Below, piece by piece: positions 10,932 to 22,473 of a DNA stretch of 64,000 nt; position 1 is the stretch's first letter, and every line of letters begins with the position of its first letter. The stretch covers positions 380,494,706-380,558,705 of the forward strand of contig NC_085137.1 in assembly GCF_035046485.1 (NCBI RefSeq), read 5' to 3'. This DNA is from Aedes albopictus (taxonomy: Eukaryota; Arthropoda; Insecta; Diptera; Culicidae). The notes beneath the pieces are model-generated. The model saw only the letters and a list, made by a program, of their open reading frames with translations, did not search any database and was not told the DNA's origin. The position numbers and the translations under genes are program-made.

Positions 10932-11000
10932 TTGATGGGAATCGAACCCACGACTCAGTATCGCTAGTCCGGCGCTTTAACCAACTAAGCCACAGAATAA
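10932..11000 (-). other. tRNA-like segment, left arm
   Basis: On the minus strand the order is acceptor-like TATTCTG, TG, D-stem GCTT/AAGC, a degenerate anticodon region, T-arm GTGGG-TTCGATT-CCCAT and 3' CAAAACA. Box A and box B match polymerase III promoter consensus. The anticodon stem does not form a normal 5-bp helix, so I do not call a functional tRNA. Confidence 0.55.
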
Positions 11001-11403
11001 GTTATAATTCAGCGGAACAGAAAGTCAAACAAGCTTCGAAGGACCACCCTAACCGGGTTCGTCTTTCAGAACTTTAACTCTCCGTCGGATCCAAGATGTC
11101 AATATCCTGTACTCTCACTACTACGGACTACAAGTGTGAGCGTATTGATTTTAGAATGTTGATATTAAAGCTCGACTGACACATACCTCGTCACCGATCA
11201 TCTGATCGATGCAAGCTCACACTGCTAAAAACAATACGCTTGCACTTGTTGTTCGTAGGCCGCGAGAGTTCGGGAGATTGACATCTACGAGCCAAAGGAG
11301 AGATAAAGTTGTGAAAGACGAACTCGGTTAGGGTGGTCCTTCGAATCCAGTTTGACTTTCTATTCCAATGAATTGTAACTTGTTCTGTGGCTTAGTTGGT
11401 TAA

Positions 11404-11518
11404 CCCGGGAGCGGTCGCGTCGTGTACTGAGTACACGCACCATGAAAAATGAACGCATGTGGTACACAGCGTAAGCGCGGTGTTGCTGCAAGTAGTCAAA
11501 GACGCGACTGCTCGAGGG
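11404..11518. mobile_element. 115-bp TTAA-flanked MITE, piggyBac-like ends
   Basis: The insertion lies between TTAA at 11400-11403 and TTAA at 11519-11522. Its termini are CCCGGGAGCGGTCGCGTC and the inverse of CCCTCGAGCAGTCGCGTC (15 of 18 identical). TTAA targets and CCC ends are typical of the piggyBac superfamily. It interrupts the tRNA-like part of the right arm exactly, as comparison with the intact left arm shows. Confidence 0.8.
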
Positions 11519-11620
11519 TTAAACGCCGAGCTAGCGATACTGAGTCGTGGGTTCGAATCCCATCAAAACAAATGATAATAATTCAAAAATGTATCTCTCA
11601 ATTTGTCAATTCAAATGTTT

Positions 11621-13384
11621 ACGTCCGTTTCAGACATACTGCCCGATTGGTATAGCCGGAAAAGATCAATAAATTCATTGACAACTGCTGTAGTTGTTTA
11701 ATGTAGAAAGAAAAATTATACGCTTGATTTCGCTACGAAGCCTTACCAAGACTTCAGAGGCTTTTATAATCAACCTCCTAATGCAAGATAGTGGCACAAC
11801 TTAATCCGATCTAAACTAATCCGGGCGACGTAATTTGCAGTGAAACTCTGCAAACAAAAGCACAACCACATAAAACCACTTGGAATCCCATGCTCAACGG
11901 CACAACAAGCACAACCATCAGCAAGTGCCGCAATTCCGTAACACCTTCCAGCAACAGTCTTATACTTAGATACCTAGTGCAAAAAGCTGAGCCAAAAAGG
12001 ATTCAATTAAAATACGCCAGCCATGGATTGTGGAACGCCTGCACAGCGAACGACAGTCACTCTTGAACCACAAATTGTTTGCGTAGCAGAATGGATGGCG
12101 CATCGATGGAACTACCCGACCGACCAACAACTTCCTATTCGAAGACGGCCGGGTTGAATGTTGGACCAATGCCAGCAACATCTAGCAGTGCTGTGGACAA
12201 AGAAAGCTCTTATTTTCTGTTTGTGGGCACATTTTTGCACTGAATCTTTGGATTGCTACATTGAATTTAATGTTTCTAGTTGAAATTAAACGATTATCCA
12301 AGCTCAACTTATTCAGTGTTGCAAATTTTGTGATTTCATGTCATGCAGTGACTTTTTTTTTGTCAGAGTCTAAAAAGTAATCTATTACTGCAGGAAACTC
12401 TGAAACTGTTAACTTATCCATTAGACCTCACGACTACTTCTTTCGCAAAGCCACACATAAATTAATTTATTGCACCCCAACAAACGTCTTCTCCAGTTAA
12501 CACCCCACCATTTATCACGTGATTCCGTCAATTTAAAACCACAGCATCACCTCCCCGCCGTCAAATTGCAAAAGGCAAGCCATAACAAGGCAAAAGTTCC
12601 TTCCTCGAACCGACAGCCAGCCAATCCTGGCAGAACTCGCGGAAACTTTCAATTTGCCGGCACCCATCCGGTTGGGTTGGGTTGAGGAGAGTGACGAACC
12701 ACGACGACGACGACGACGTCGACGACTACAACGACGTTTTGCTACCTCCTCGTCGGTAACTAGGAATGGAAAAGCCTAACCAATTCTTCTCTTCATGCTG
12801 ACTGACTGGCACCACCCGTACCCGCAAAGCCCTGTGTGGATGCTATAGTGTAAAACGATAGTCGGCGCCACCACGCCACGGAGTGCAAATTTTCTTCCAC
12901 GCCTCAACAAACTGGCTGGCGGAAATGGACTTTCTCGGGCTTCTCCGGCGCACTTCTTTGATGAGTTTAAATTCACGGCACGCCGCCGTCGTTCTCCAAC
13001 AACGGAGTGCGGTAAAGTGTGTTCGCTGAGAATGGTTGGGAGCGGTGGCAAATTCGGAACAGTTTCCATATTTTACATTTTGTTGGTTTCGTTTCGTATT
13101 CTTATCGCTATGGTATACTTTGAAGCAGAATAATTTTAGTCAATAGATGTATCAAGAGCTCCTTCTTAGCTTGCGCATTGACCTCAGCGTTCATCATTCT
13201 TTTTAGCAACTTTTAAAGATAATGTCAATTTGGAAAAAAGCAACAGTTTCTTCAGAAAAGCTATCGCGATATCAAGCCAAAGGATTGAAATTTGCCAATT
13301 GATCTATTATGTTTCAATTGTCAAAGGAGTTTAACTTTTAATATTATATAAATATTAACAAATCAATTACAATAATTACATACA
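11621..13384. other. Unique non-coding sequence
   Basis: This stretch has no recognisable transposon ends and no minisatellite, and is comparatively GC-rich at 12500-13070. Frames at 11966-12181 (-), 12470-12685 (+) and 12776-13069 (-) show no domain. It may be conserved intronic or regulatory sequence. Confidence 0.4.
12700..12736. repeat. (ACG)n microsatellite
   Basis: Six ACG triplets in a row are followed by interrupted ACG-type triplets. Confidence 0.85.
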
Positions 13385-14285
13385 GGTTGAACCGCTAAAA
13401 AATCCTTCCAGGGATTAATAATTTAGAGAATACTGGGGAATTTCTTGAAGGAGCTTTGGGAGGACTCTCACAAACCACTCCAAGAAGATTCCTAGAAGGT
13501 ACTAAAGTAAGGCTCCAAGAACAAACTTCAGGAGATTTTCTAAGGAAACTCCTGGAAGATTGTAAGTAGGAACTCTTTAAGAATTTTTCCAAAGCAACTC
13601 CTTGAGGATTCCTAGAATAAAAATCTTCTGTAGGATACCCTAACTCCAACAAACCATTTGCGAGGAAACTCAACAGAAGCCTTTGGATGAATCCAAGAAC
13701 AAAGTCAATGAGGTATTCCAAAAGCAGCTCCTGTAGAAATCCTGAAAAAAATCAGGAATCTAAAAAGAAGTTCTTCCAGAAATATTAGAAGAAACTCTTG
13801 GAAGAATTCCAGTAGGAACTCCTGCAGAAATTCCAGGAAGAAGGAAGTTTCTGAAATATCTCATAAGGAAATTCTGGTGGAATCCCAGTAAGAGCTATTG
13901 GGGAACCCAGAAGAAATTCCTCAAGGAATTACAGAAAACATCTTCGAAGATTTCTTGTAGGATTCCCTTCATTTTTTTTGGGTTCTAGCAGAAATTCTTC
14001 TCATGATTCCTACGGGAGCTTCAGCATTGACTTCATTCTTGGTTTCCCCCTAGAGCTTCTGTCGGATTCTTTCTCGAACGGTCGTTTAAATTTCTCCAGG
14101 ATTTCATACTGGGATGCTGCCAAGAGTTCCTGCTGGGAGTCCTCTAGAGGGACCTCCTTACTTTTAAAGAAATCCCCGGATGAACTATTGGAGGAATTTC
14201 AAAAAACACATATCTTTATATCAGAATTATCCGTAGAGACTCCAGAAAGAATTTTTATTTCAAAAGGATTCCCCGAAGAGGGCCA
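13385..14285. repeat. 12-bp minisatellite block
   Basis: Clear units of the GGAATTCCTGGA type. Frames at 13395-13721 (-) and 13978-14316 (+) are repeat translations. Confidence 0.7.
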
Positions 14286-14439
14286 GGTGTTTTTGCTAAG
14301 TGTAGTTATCGTGTAATCTTTTGACAGCTAAGCAGTGTCCAAATGTTTTGTTTACGCTTATCAGAAGAGGTTAAGTGAAGCTGAAGTTTAGCCGTTTTCT
14401 TTGATATAACTCATAGCGCGTGCTAGTTTTGACCGTACA

Positions 14440-14765
14440 AAGTGAATGAAATTGATAGCAAAGAATAAAAATAGAAAGAATGCCCTCTCTTGTCTTTTTC
14501 TATGTAAACGTCAAGTGACAAGACAAGTTGCGCTCTCTAAGCGTTTCAAGGTGGAAGCTCTATGTAACAGTGTTCGTGATTTGCCATAAGAGAAGGTGGT
14601 GTGCGTATGTTTTGGTATCCGCATACAATCAGTAACGCACACTACCGCATGAAAGTTGAACTTTCATCCGCAGATAGCGCTGCGGTAGTGTCCCCCCGAA
14701 CATCAGCGGAGTGGGCTTTCTTGATATTCTTATTCTTTGTTGATAGTCAATCAATTCAACGATGC
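14440..14765. mobile_element. Imperfect foldback MITE
   Basis: The sequence near 14448 (TTGATAGCAAAGAATAAAAA) is mirrored near 14715-14750. At 14639-14693 is a stronger hairpin: ACACTACCGC pairs with its inverse and encloses an ATGAAAGTT/AACTTTCAT palindrome. The ends are not precisely defined. No protein. Confidence 0.55.
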
Positions 14766-15106
14766 AGTTTGTTAAAGAAGGTTAATGTTCTTATTCTGTT
14801 AATTTGAAACCCGAACAAATTGACGTCGAATTTACATACAATATATGAAAAAATTGAAAAAAATATTTGATGGAATCCTTTACCGTGCATTCAAAATGCA
14901 GTTAATTTTCCGGCTGTTTCCGGAAAATCCGCTTTTAGTGTATGATAAAACTATTGTTCTTCTTTCAAATGCAGAAAGAAAACCTTCCGGATGTTTCCGA
15001 TGTCAATAGTTGCAACACTTTGAAAAAAGATCGTGATAATTATATTATTATATGATATAATTTGCCTTAAAACACTATTTGGCCCTCTGAACGTATTTTT
15101 GCTGAA
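14766..15106. other. Unclassified non-coding stretch
   Basis: No gene or repeat is recognised. It adjoins the LINE target site. Confidence 0.35.
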
Positions 15107-15127
15107 AACTAGAATTCAATAGCTTTT

Positions 15128-15891
15128 CCCCGTAACGTGGGTAGATCACCTTAGAATGGTGCTTACACCTTGCGGTGTAAGATCTACCAAATCAAATTTT
15201 GATCTTGATATTTACCTTATTTTTAAATATTCCAAGATCAAAGTTTGATGCTCTTTTCCTTGTGTTTTGTAGTATTTGTGTTTCAATGTACTGCTAATTA
15301 ACATTTTATTTCAGCGGGATTCAGGTAAATGTATCGTACGATATAAATAATATTTTAAAAATATGTAACTGTGGCGAGCGTATCACTAATATGTAGCTTA
15401 TTTGACGTACGATGTTAATATTATTTTATATTTCAGATTATCAACCGCAGAATCTAGTAATTCAACCAAATGCCAACAAGATGACGAAGAAACCTGGATG
15501 AATTGGGCAGACAACTGATTCGAAGCTGTCTAACAATGGTGTGCCTGAACGTTAACCAAGCGTATCCTTTGGAGTTTACCCTTCCACTAACAACACCCAA
15601 ATTCCCGTGACACCTAGGCCTGAGAGATCGTAGAGTTGTCTACATTTTTCATAGGTGTCCAAAACTAACCATCCTTTCCCATTCCTCAGCAGTCGCAAGG
15701 ACGTGGCCAGGACAGTGCTCGACCATTGGAGGATTGCGTCAATCTTGTCTAAGAGTCAGAGATTAGTCCCAAATCTTTGTGCTTTGGCTCGGACGGGAAG
15801 GAGGCAACCCTAATAACAGCGGTCTAGGACTGTACCACCTACGAATTTGTGCGACTCGCTTAATGCTAATGCTAATGCTAATGCTAATGCT
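15128..15891 (+). mobile_element. 5'-truncated LINE 3' end, (GCTAAT)n tail
   Basis: The 764-bp insertion is flanked by a ~20-bp duplication beginning AACTAGAATT at 15107-15127 and 15892-15911 (one mismatch). The 3' end is a run of GCTAAT hexamers from about 15861. The 3' untranslated part shares an AAGGACGTGGCC block with the fragments at about 39575 and 53796. The related tails and long TSDs indicate target-primed reverse transcription, probably by an RTE-clade element such as JAM1 (clade from recalled knowledge). No coding sequence remains. Confidence 0.75.
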
Positions 15892-15893
15892 AA
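15861..15893 (+). repeat. (GCTAAT)n tail
   Basis: About five tandem GCTAAT hexamers form the 3' tail of the LINE fragment. Confidence 0.9.
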
Positions 15894-15911
15894 CTAGAAT
15901 TTAATAGCTTT

Positions 15912-18530
15912 CAAGCAAAAAACAGAAGTTTAAAATCGGTCAAGTGGTTCAAAAGTTGTGATTTTTTGAAAAAAATAGTTTCGAAAAATCTTCACTTTTA
16001 CAATCATAAAATTGGTCACCCTAATGACGAAATAAAAAAAATACGAAAACTATGAAATACGTTTCAGACACATTCTACCGTGACGTTACAACGTTTTGAC
16101 GCATTCGTAGTCAGATTTTCCACTATAACTCATGAAAACGAGCGTAAACCTTAAAATATTTTTTCATATTCGGATTCCTTGTAAAATTTCTGATATATTT
16201 GACCTATTGAACATTTAGTTTTCATTAGAAAAACGTGTTCAAAATGCGTATTTGTAGCGTGACGTTACAACGCGCTAGAATCCGACCCTATCTAACGCGC
16301 TACCAACATCTTAAAAAATCTGCTCGGATTTTTATGATATTCTGATTTTTTTTCCACCATTGAAATTTATTGGTTTGTTCTTCAATTCAATGGAATAAAA
16401 CATTTAAATTTCGGATTTGTTTTTTGATTATCGACTTTTACATTTCGTGACGTTACAACGCCCGTTCAGCTTCAAACAGGGTTCTGCTCGCGTTGTAACG
16501 TCACGAAAATGCACATCATGTTAGAATCAGAATAATCAGCCAAATTTTCCCGAATTTGTGAATACATCATTGCATTATCTTCACTGCTTCAAGGGGGACT
16601 TTATTCTATTGAAAATCCGTTTTGTGATAAATGGCTCGGAGGGCCAAGTTATTGCTATCAGCAGTATGAAAACTCCATCATGAAGGTTAATGGTACCCAT
16701 CTTCGGCCTAGTACCACCCATATTCATCTAATTTTGTCCCAAAGACTAAACCGTTGATATTCATTACTTCGCACCGCCAGATATTTAGATTTTGCAGCAT
16801 AAAACTAATCACGCCGTCGAATTAAACATTTTTTCAATAATTTATGCAATGTCATTGATTCAATTGAAAACGCTTTAAGATGTGCGAGCAGTTTTTTAAC
16901 CAAAGACATACCTGAGGATCTGCATACCACTTGGGGGCATCAATTTCTGTGACTCCAGAGACAAATAGACCTAATTCTGACAAAAAAAAAACCATCCTAT
17001 ATATGTCAGGTCAGAGTCAGAATTACTTAGAGAGTTAGTGTCTTTGGCAAAGTTGTTTGATAAGTCAAAAACTTACAGCTGCTTTACTATTGGATGTGGG
17101 ATTCTGACACACTGGGCGACGCTAATTAGAAGTTTACAATAGTTTACAAACGATTAGAATTTCCCAAAAAGTTTTCAACAAATTTTGATAAATTGAGAAA
17201 CTATTTTTTGGCAAAATTCTTGGGCACTTTATTAAAAGTTACAACATGTTGAATATTTTTTAAATATAAAGTGCATGATTTTTCAAAATTTCAACTACCA
17301 CTAGTCAGTTAGAAACTTTAACCGAACGGCTTTTAAACTGAAAATTCTTGATAAGATAAAAAACTTTTCCAAAGACATCAACACTAAAAGTCTAAAGTCT
17401 AAGTAATTAGAGTCCTGAGATATAAGAGTTACAATTTCGTAGGTGTTACGTCTGTTTGTCGGTGATTCTCGTTACATCAAAAATAGATGTAACACTGACG
17501 TAATATCCATTCCATATATTTCAAGATCCTAACTATTTAGACAGTTGGTGTCCTCGACAAAATTGGCAAGCTGGCTGGTCAAAATTGGCATGCTTGGCTG
17601 GTCAAGAACTTTCAATTGATGGGCCGTATGATTTCAAATCCTTCCACTAGAAGGCGCTAGAGGGCATACACATTATTAGTTTTACTTATCTCAGGATCGT
17701 AAAGTTGTTTGGTAGATCAAGGACTTTCAGTTTAATAACCGTATGGTATTAACTTATGCCACAAAGTGGTGGTAGTTGCAAATTTTCAAAAGCATGCTAA
17801 TTTTATTAATTACCCAAAACACATTCAACAAGCCGTAACTTTTTATAAAATATACCAAAAATTCTCAAATTTTGACTGATAGTTCCTCATCTTGTTATCT
17901 GTAATTTCTACAAATTTGGACTTGATTGGTTAGCTCTACACAAATATGGAACGCTTTAAGAAGAATCATATTTTTGACTGTTGTTCTATTAACTCTTATA
18001 TCTTAGGAATAAGTAAATCAAATCAAATTAAATTTTGAAAGTTAAGAATGACATATTGATCTTTGATTACTATTTGATTTGAATACAATGTGTCCAAAGT
18101 GAAAAAAGTTGCAGCTTGTAGAATACTTTTCAAGAAATTCTAATCCCTTTACTGCTTTTGCAAAATGGAAACTAACGTCTTCTAGTGGCAATATCTCGCA
18201 TCTATTGGTAAATCAACTGCAAGTCCTTTACTTACCAAACAACTTTGCCGAAGAAATCGTATTTCTATAGGGATCCTGAGATGTATGAAATTTAAAATTT
18301 GTAAGTTCTCTAGCGCCGCCTGTTGGCGGAACTTTAAATCCAACTATCCATCAACTGTAAGTCTTTTACCAACTTAATAACTTTGTAATTTCGTCTGTTG
18401 ACTACTGATATCACAGAAATTTTCGGTTTGAGTGGTATTTGATTACGATTAAAAAAATTACAATATCACAGTACAATTACATCGTAGATTATGGCCAAAC
18501 ACCATCTCCCCCGTCCTTTAAAAGTCTACG
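15912..18530. other. Old non-autonomous element(s) with a 15-bp repeated motif
   Basis: CGTGACGTTACAACG occurs at 16079, 16258 and 16446 (+) and at 16491-16505 (-). Two more copies lie beyond the nested foldback at 19620 and 19787. Between 16900 and 18450, motifs around CAAAGTTGTTTG(A/G)TA appear in plus orientation (about 17048, 17693) and then inverted (about 18232), suggesting a large degraded foldback. I found no transposase and could not define the ends. Confidence 0.45.
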
Positions 18531-18532
18531 TA

Positions 18533-19459
18533 CAGGGGATGGCTAAAATGTTTGGGATATGCAGCTTTTTTTCTCTCACAAAAAAGTTCAACATGCTATA
18601 ACTTTTCATAGAGTGCATCAAAAAATCTCAAATTTTGACTGTTTGTCAACCTATTATATGTGCATCATTGGTATAAATTTGGGCTCGATTGATTAATCTT
18701 TCGCAAAGTTAGAACCGTTCGGGTAAAACACTATTTTTTAGACATTTTTAGACATTTTTGAGCTGTCATGTCTCGGAAACCAGTGAACCGAATTGAATGA
18801 AATTTTGAACGTACACTAACAATATACAAATGCTTCACAAACTATTAAAACATTGATACTTTTTGAACGTTGAAAAAAGTTATCATGGATTAACAATTTT
18901 TGGATTTTTCTCGAAAAAATGTATTTTTTTTTACGTCAATATTAATAAATTTTAGTGTTGATGCCCAAAGATTTTCCACTTCTGTTCTCAAGTTATCTTT
19001 AATCAGATATATTAGAGCCTTTTGAGATTAAAGAAAGAACACATTTAGTAATTTTTATGTGGTATTGTAAAATTGACTTATTTTCCTCAATATGTGTAAA
19101 AATTTCAACCCGGTATAACTTAATTTGCCGTGAGAAAATATTACATTTTATAACATTGTATTAAGTATCAATATATTGTTGATAAACGTTGAAAAATTCA
19201 TTCAATTCGGTTCACTGGTTTCCGAGATATGACAGCTCAAAAATGAGTTGTCTAAAAAATAGTGTTTTACCCGAACGGTTCTAACTTCGCGAAAAATTAT
19301 TCAATCGAGCCCAATTTTGTACCAATCATGCACATATAACAGGTTGATAAACAGTCAAAATTTGAGATTTTTTGTTGCACTCTATGAAAAGTTACAGCAT
19401 GTTGAATTTTTTTGTGGGAGAAAAAAAGTTGCCTATCCCAAACATTTTGGCCACCCCTG
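18533..19459. mobile_element. 0.93-kb foldback, TA target, copy 1
   Basis: The terminal repeats begin CAGGGGATGGC and end with the inverse, and TA duplications lie at 18531-18532 and 19460-19461. The two arms are long inverted copies, including CGAACGGTTCTAAC (inverse of GTTAGAACCGTTCG). A second copy of the family is at 20994-21904. TA targeting suggests a Tc1/mariner-mobilised element. The frame at 19412-19624 is not a gene. Confidence 0.85.
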
Positions 19460-19461
19460 TA

Positions 19462-20389
19462 TTTTATGAATAGACAATGGTACGCAATTTATAAACGATA
19501 TCTTGAAAAAGAGCTCATACACAACGAGAACGAAACTGTTTTGAATATAGAACTACGTTTGTTCAATTCAGAAGCCGTCCAAGCCAGAAAGATTTGGTCT
19601 TTTCCACAGAACTTTTTTTCGTGACGTTACAACGCAAACTTCAACCAGGTGAAACTCAGGCTTCCGTGAACCGATTTTCTTTTTTTTAGTCTCATTTGAA
19701 AGATCTTTTCGCGTACAAAGAGCATACAAAATTCCATATTTGTAACGTTTTCCGAATTTGAATAAAATTGAAAAATGTTGATTTTTCGTGACGTTACAAC
19801 GCAATAAAAACCCATACATTGATCAGCCATATTTCAGAGTTGTAAAGTCTTCCGATTAAAAATCTTTTTATGCTGAAAAATCTACATACATTTATCTACA
19901 AATGATGGAAGACTTTTGCAAAATCAGTGTGTTGCTGTTTAAAATACGACAGTTTGGATGAAAAGTGTGCCTAAATGACTTAAAATCACGATTTTAATGT
20001 TAATCTTAATCGTCGTTCAATTTATATTTATTGTCATACTAATATCATGTCGAATACATTTTTGGATGGCAAAAGTAATGTAGAATGTGATAAAAATGTC
20101 AAATATGCCATAACTCAACTTTGAAAAATTGTCCTCGATGATACGGGGCCCGTAGAATGTGTCTTCATTACTAATTTGAATTGCATTTGGGTTTCGAAAA
20201 TGCGTCAAAATAATTTTGATCAGTTTTGATGTACTAGGTGCTCCACTGTGCAGCCGTAAGAAACAAGTGAAACAGAAAATCAGCAACAAAATAATAGGTA
20301 CGCACCGAAACCAATGTCAATGAACTCTGCGAACGAAAAGGTCTTGCGATTGTTTGCTCGGTAGGTGGAACTCTTGATCTCCCAATTTC
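19462..20389. other. Continuation of the CGTGACGTTACAACG element and unclassified sequence
   Basis: Two copies of the 15-bp motif (19620-19634 and 19787-19801) show that the block interrupted by the foldback continues here. The remainder is not recognised. Minus frames at 19568-19830 overlap the motif and have no domain. Confidence 0.4.
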
Positions 20390-20991
20390 ATCGGGATTCC
20401 ATGAGATTCAATCAAGAAATCCCCCAAAGATTGCTCCAGTATTGCTATAAATTGCAATTCTGTTCATGAATTTATTTGAAGAACTTCTGAAAATTCTCTG
20501 GAGGAACATCTGAAACAATTCCTACATGAAACTTTGAAGGAACCCCAGAAGATATTTCTGACGGAGCCACAGGAGCAATTCAAAAAAATGTGTAGGAGTT
20601 TCTGCTGGATTCCCAGAAGGTATTTTTAATGGGACGCTTGGAAGAACGTTTAGAGGAAATTCTGTATGATTTTTCTTAAAGAAATTTTTCGATTAATTTC
20701 TGTTAAACGTAATAGAAGAGTTGTTCTAGAAATCCCTCACGATTTCGGAAAAATCTCTTAAACTCGGAATAAGTCTCTGAGGATATTTTTGAAAGATTCT
20801 CTGATGGAATATCAGAAGAAATCAGAGCGAGATTTTCTGAAGGAATATTCAAAGGAAATTTTGAAGAAATATCCAGTAAAACTTCTATATAAATATCAGG
20901 AAATACTTTCGGATGGCTGAAAAAACCAGGGAAATTCTTGAAGAAATCCCAGCAAGAAGTTCTAAAAACTTCCTGAAGAAATACAGGGGAT
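20390..20991. repeat. 12-bp minisatellite block
   Basis: Degenerate units in the GGAATTTCTGAAG orientation form the insertion site of the next foldback. Confidence 0.65.
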
Positions 20992-20993
20992 GG

Positions 20994-21904
20994 CCAACAT
21001 GTTTGGGATAGGCAACTTTTTTTCTCTCACAAAAAAATTCAACATGCTGTAACTTTTCATAGAGTGCATAAAAAAATCTCAAATTTTGACTGTTTGTCAA
21101 CCTATTATATGTGCATCAGTGGTACAAATTTGGGCTAGATTGATTAATTTTTCGCGAAGTTAGAACCGTTCGGGTGAAACACTATTTTTTAGACAACTCA
21201 TTTTTGAACTGTCATATCTCGAAAACGAGTGAACCGAATTGAATGAATTTTTTAACGTTTATCAACAATATATTGATACTTGATCCGACGTTATAAAATG
21301 TAATATTTTCTCACGACGAATTAAGTTATACCGGGTTGAAATTTTTACCCATATAGAGGAAAATAAGTCAAATTTACAATACCACACAAAAATTATTAAA
21401 TGTATTCTTCCTTCAATCTAAATAGGCTCTAATATATCTGATTAGAGATAATTTGAGAACAGAATTGGAAAATCTTTGAATATCAACACTAAAATATATT
21501 GACGTTGATGTAAAAAAATACATTTTTTCAAGAAAAATCCAAAAAGTGTCAATCGATGATAACTTTTTTCAACATTTAAAAAGTATCTATGTTTAAATAG
21601 TTTGTGAAGAATTTGCATATTGTTAGTGTTCGTTCAGAATTTCATTCAATTCGGTTCACTGGTTTCCGAGATATGACAGCTCAGAAATGAGTTGTCTAAA
21701 AAAAGTGTTTTACTCGAACGGCTCTAACTTCGCGAAATATCAATCAATCGAGCCCAAATTTGTAGCAATGATGCACATATAGTAGGTTGACAAACAGTCA
21801 CAATTTGAGATATTTTGATGCTTTCTATGAAAAGTTACAGTATGTTGAACTTTTTTGTGAGAGAAAAAAAAGTTGCCTATCCCAAACATTTTGGCCATCC
21901 CCTG
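20994..21904. mobile_element. 0.91-kb foldback, TA target, copy 2
   Basis: This is the same family as 18533-19459. The TIR begins CAGGGGATGGCCAACATG, and TA lies on each side (20992-20993, 21905-21906). It is inserted in minisatellite sequence, which makes the ends unambiguous. Each arm is about 400 bp. No transposase. Confidence 0.88.
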
Positions 21905-21906
21905 TA

Positions 21907-22362
21907 CCTGAAAAAATGCATTATAAACCTTCAGAAGTTTATAAAGTACATTTTAATAAATTTCCTGCAAAAAATCTTTTATAAAATGTCGTTGAAGATT
22001 TTCTGAATCCATGAGAAATTTTCGGAGGAATTCTAAGCTTTTGATTTTATGAAAAAATCCTTGAATGCATATATTTCCTATGAACACATATTTCCTGTAA
22101 AAAAAACTTTTTAAAAAACGCTAGATAAGCTTCTGTAAAGATCCTTCGAAAAAAAATCTTGAGATATTTCTAAAGGAATTCTTGCAGAAATTCTTTTGGT
22201 TGCTGAAAAAAATTCCATGCTTAATGGTTTGCAGTTAAAAAAAAAAGCCCAAAATCGCATATTTTGCCTTATAAATTGAAATATAGCTCAAAATTGTGAC
22301 GTGCTGGAGCAAATCTGAGCCCGGATTCGGATTCAGCGGCCCAAAATCTGCCAGAGACACAT
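21907..22362. repeat. 12-bp minisatellite, degenerate
   Basis: Loose units continue after the foldback, and the last ~150 bp are unclassified. Confidence 0.5.
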
Positions 22363-22367
22363 AAGTT

Positions 22368-22473
22368 CCCAAGTAACAAAGCTAGCTGAATAACAGCTTA
22401 TTCAGCTGAAGTTTTTGAAATCAAGTCAAAGAACAGTTTATTCCGTCATTGTACAGCAATAACGTTTGTTGGA
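22368..22473 (+). mobile_element. Small MITE, CCCAAGTAACA terminus
   Basis: This 106-bp element starts CCCAAGTAACAAAGCTAGC, contains GCTGAATAACAG and ends near GTTTGTTGGA. It shares these features in order with the inverse of 59710-59805, so the two are copies of one family. TT flanks both sides. Confidence 0.65.

Larger units (their letters stand above)
10885..11620. mobile_element. Foldback whose arms end in tRNA-like sequence
   Basis: The left arm (10885 to about 11090) is inverted in the right arm (about 11290-11620). The centre is also weakly palindromic. Each arm carries a tRNA-like segment near its outer end: on the minus strand at about 10933-11000, and on the plus strand at 11384-11570 (interrupted). 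In each the box A-like TGGCTTAGTTGG is followed by the box B GGTTCGA(T/A)TCC. D and T stems pair, but the anticodon arm is poor. A 115-bp TTAA-flanked insertion interrupts the right arm. Inverted duplication of a tRNA-derived SINE could have produced this structure. Confidence 0.7.

Noticed and set aside
10932..11000. Functional tRNA gene on the minus strand
   Set aside because: D and T stems and both promoter boxes are good, but the anticodon arm does not fold and the segment is part of an inverted repeat. A tRNA-derived repeat explains it better.
15861..15893. Telomere-like hexamer repeat
   Set aside because: GCTAAT is not a known insect telomere repeat and it sits exactly at the 3' end of a TSD-flanked LINE fragment.
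16079..19801. CRISPR-like array from the repeated 15-mer
   Set aside because: Spacing is irregular (tens to thousands of bases), one copy is inverted, and the DNA is eukaryotic.
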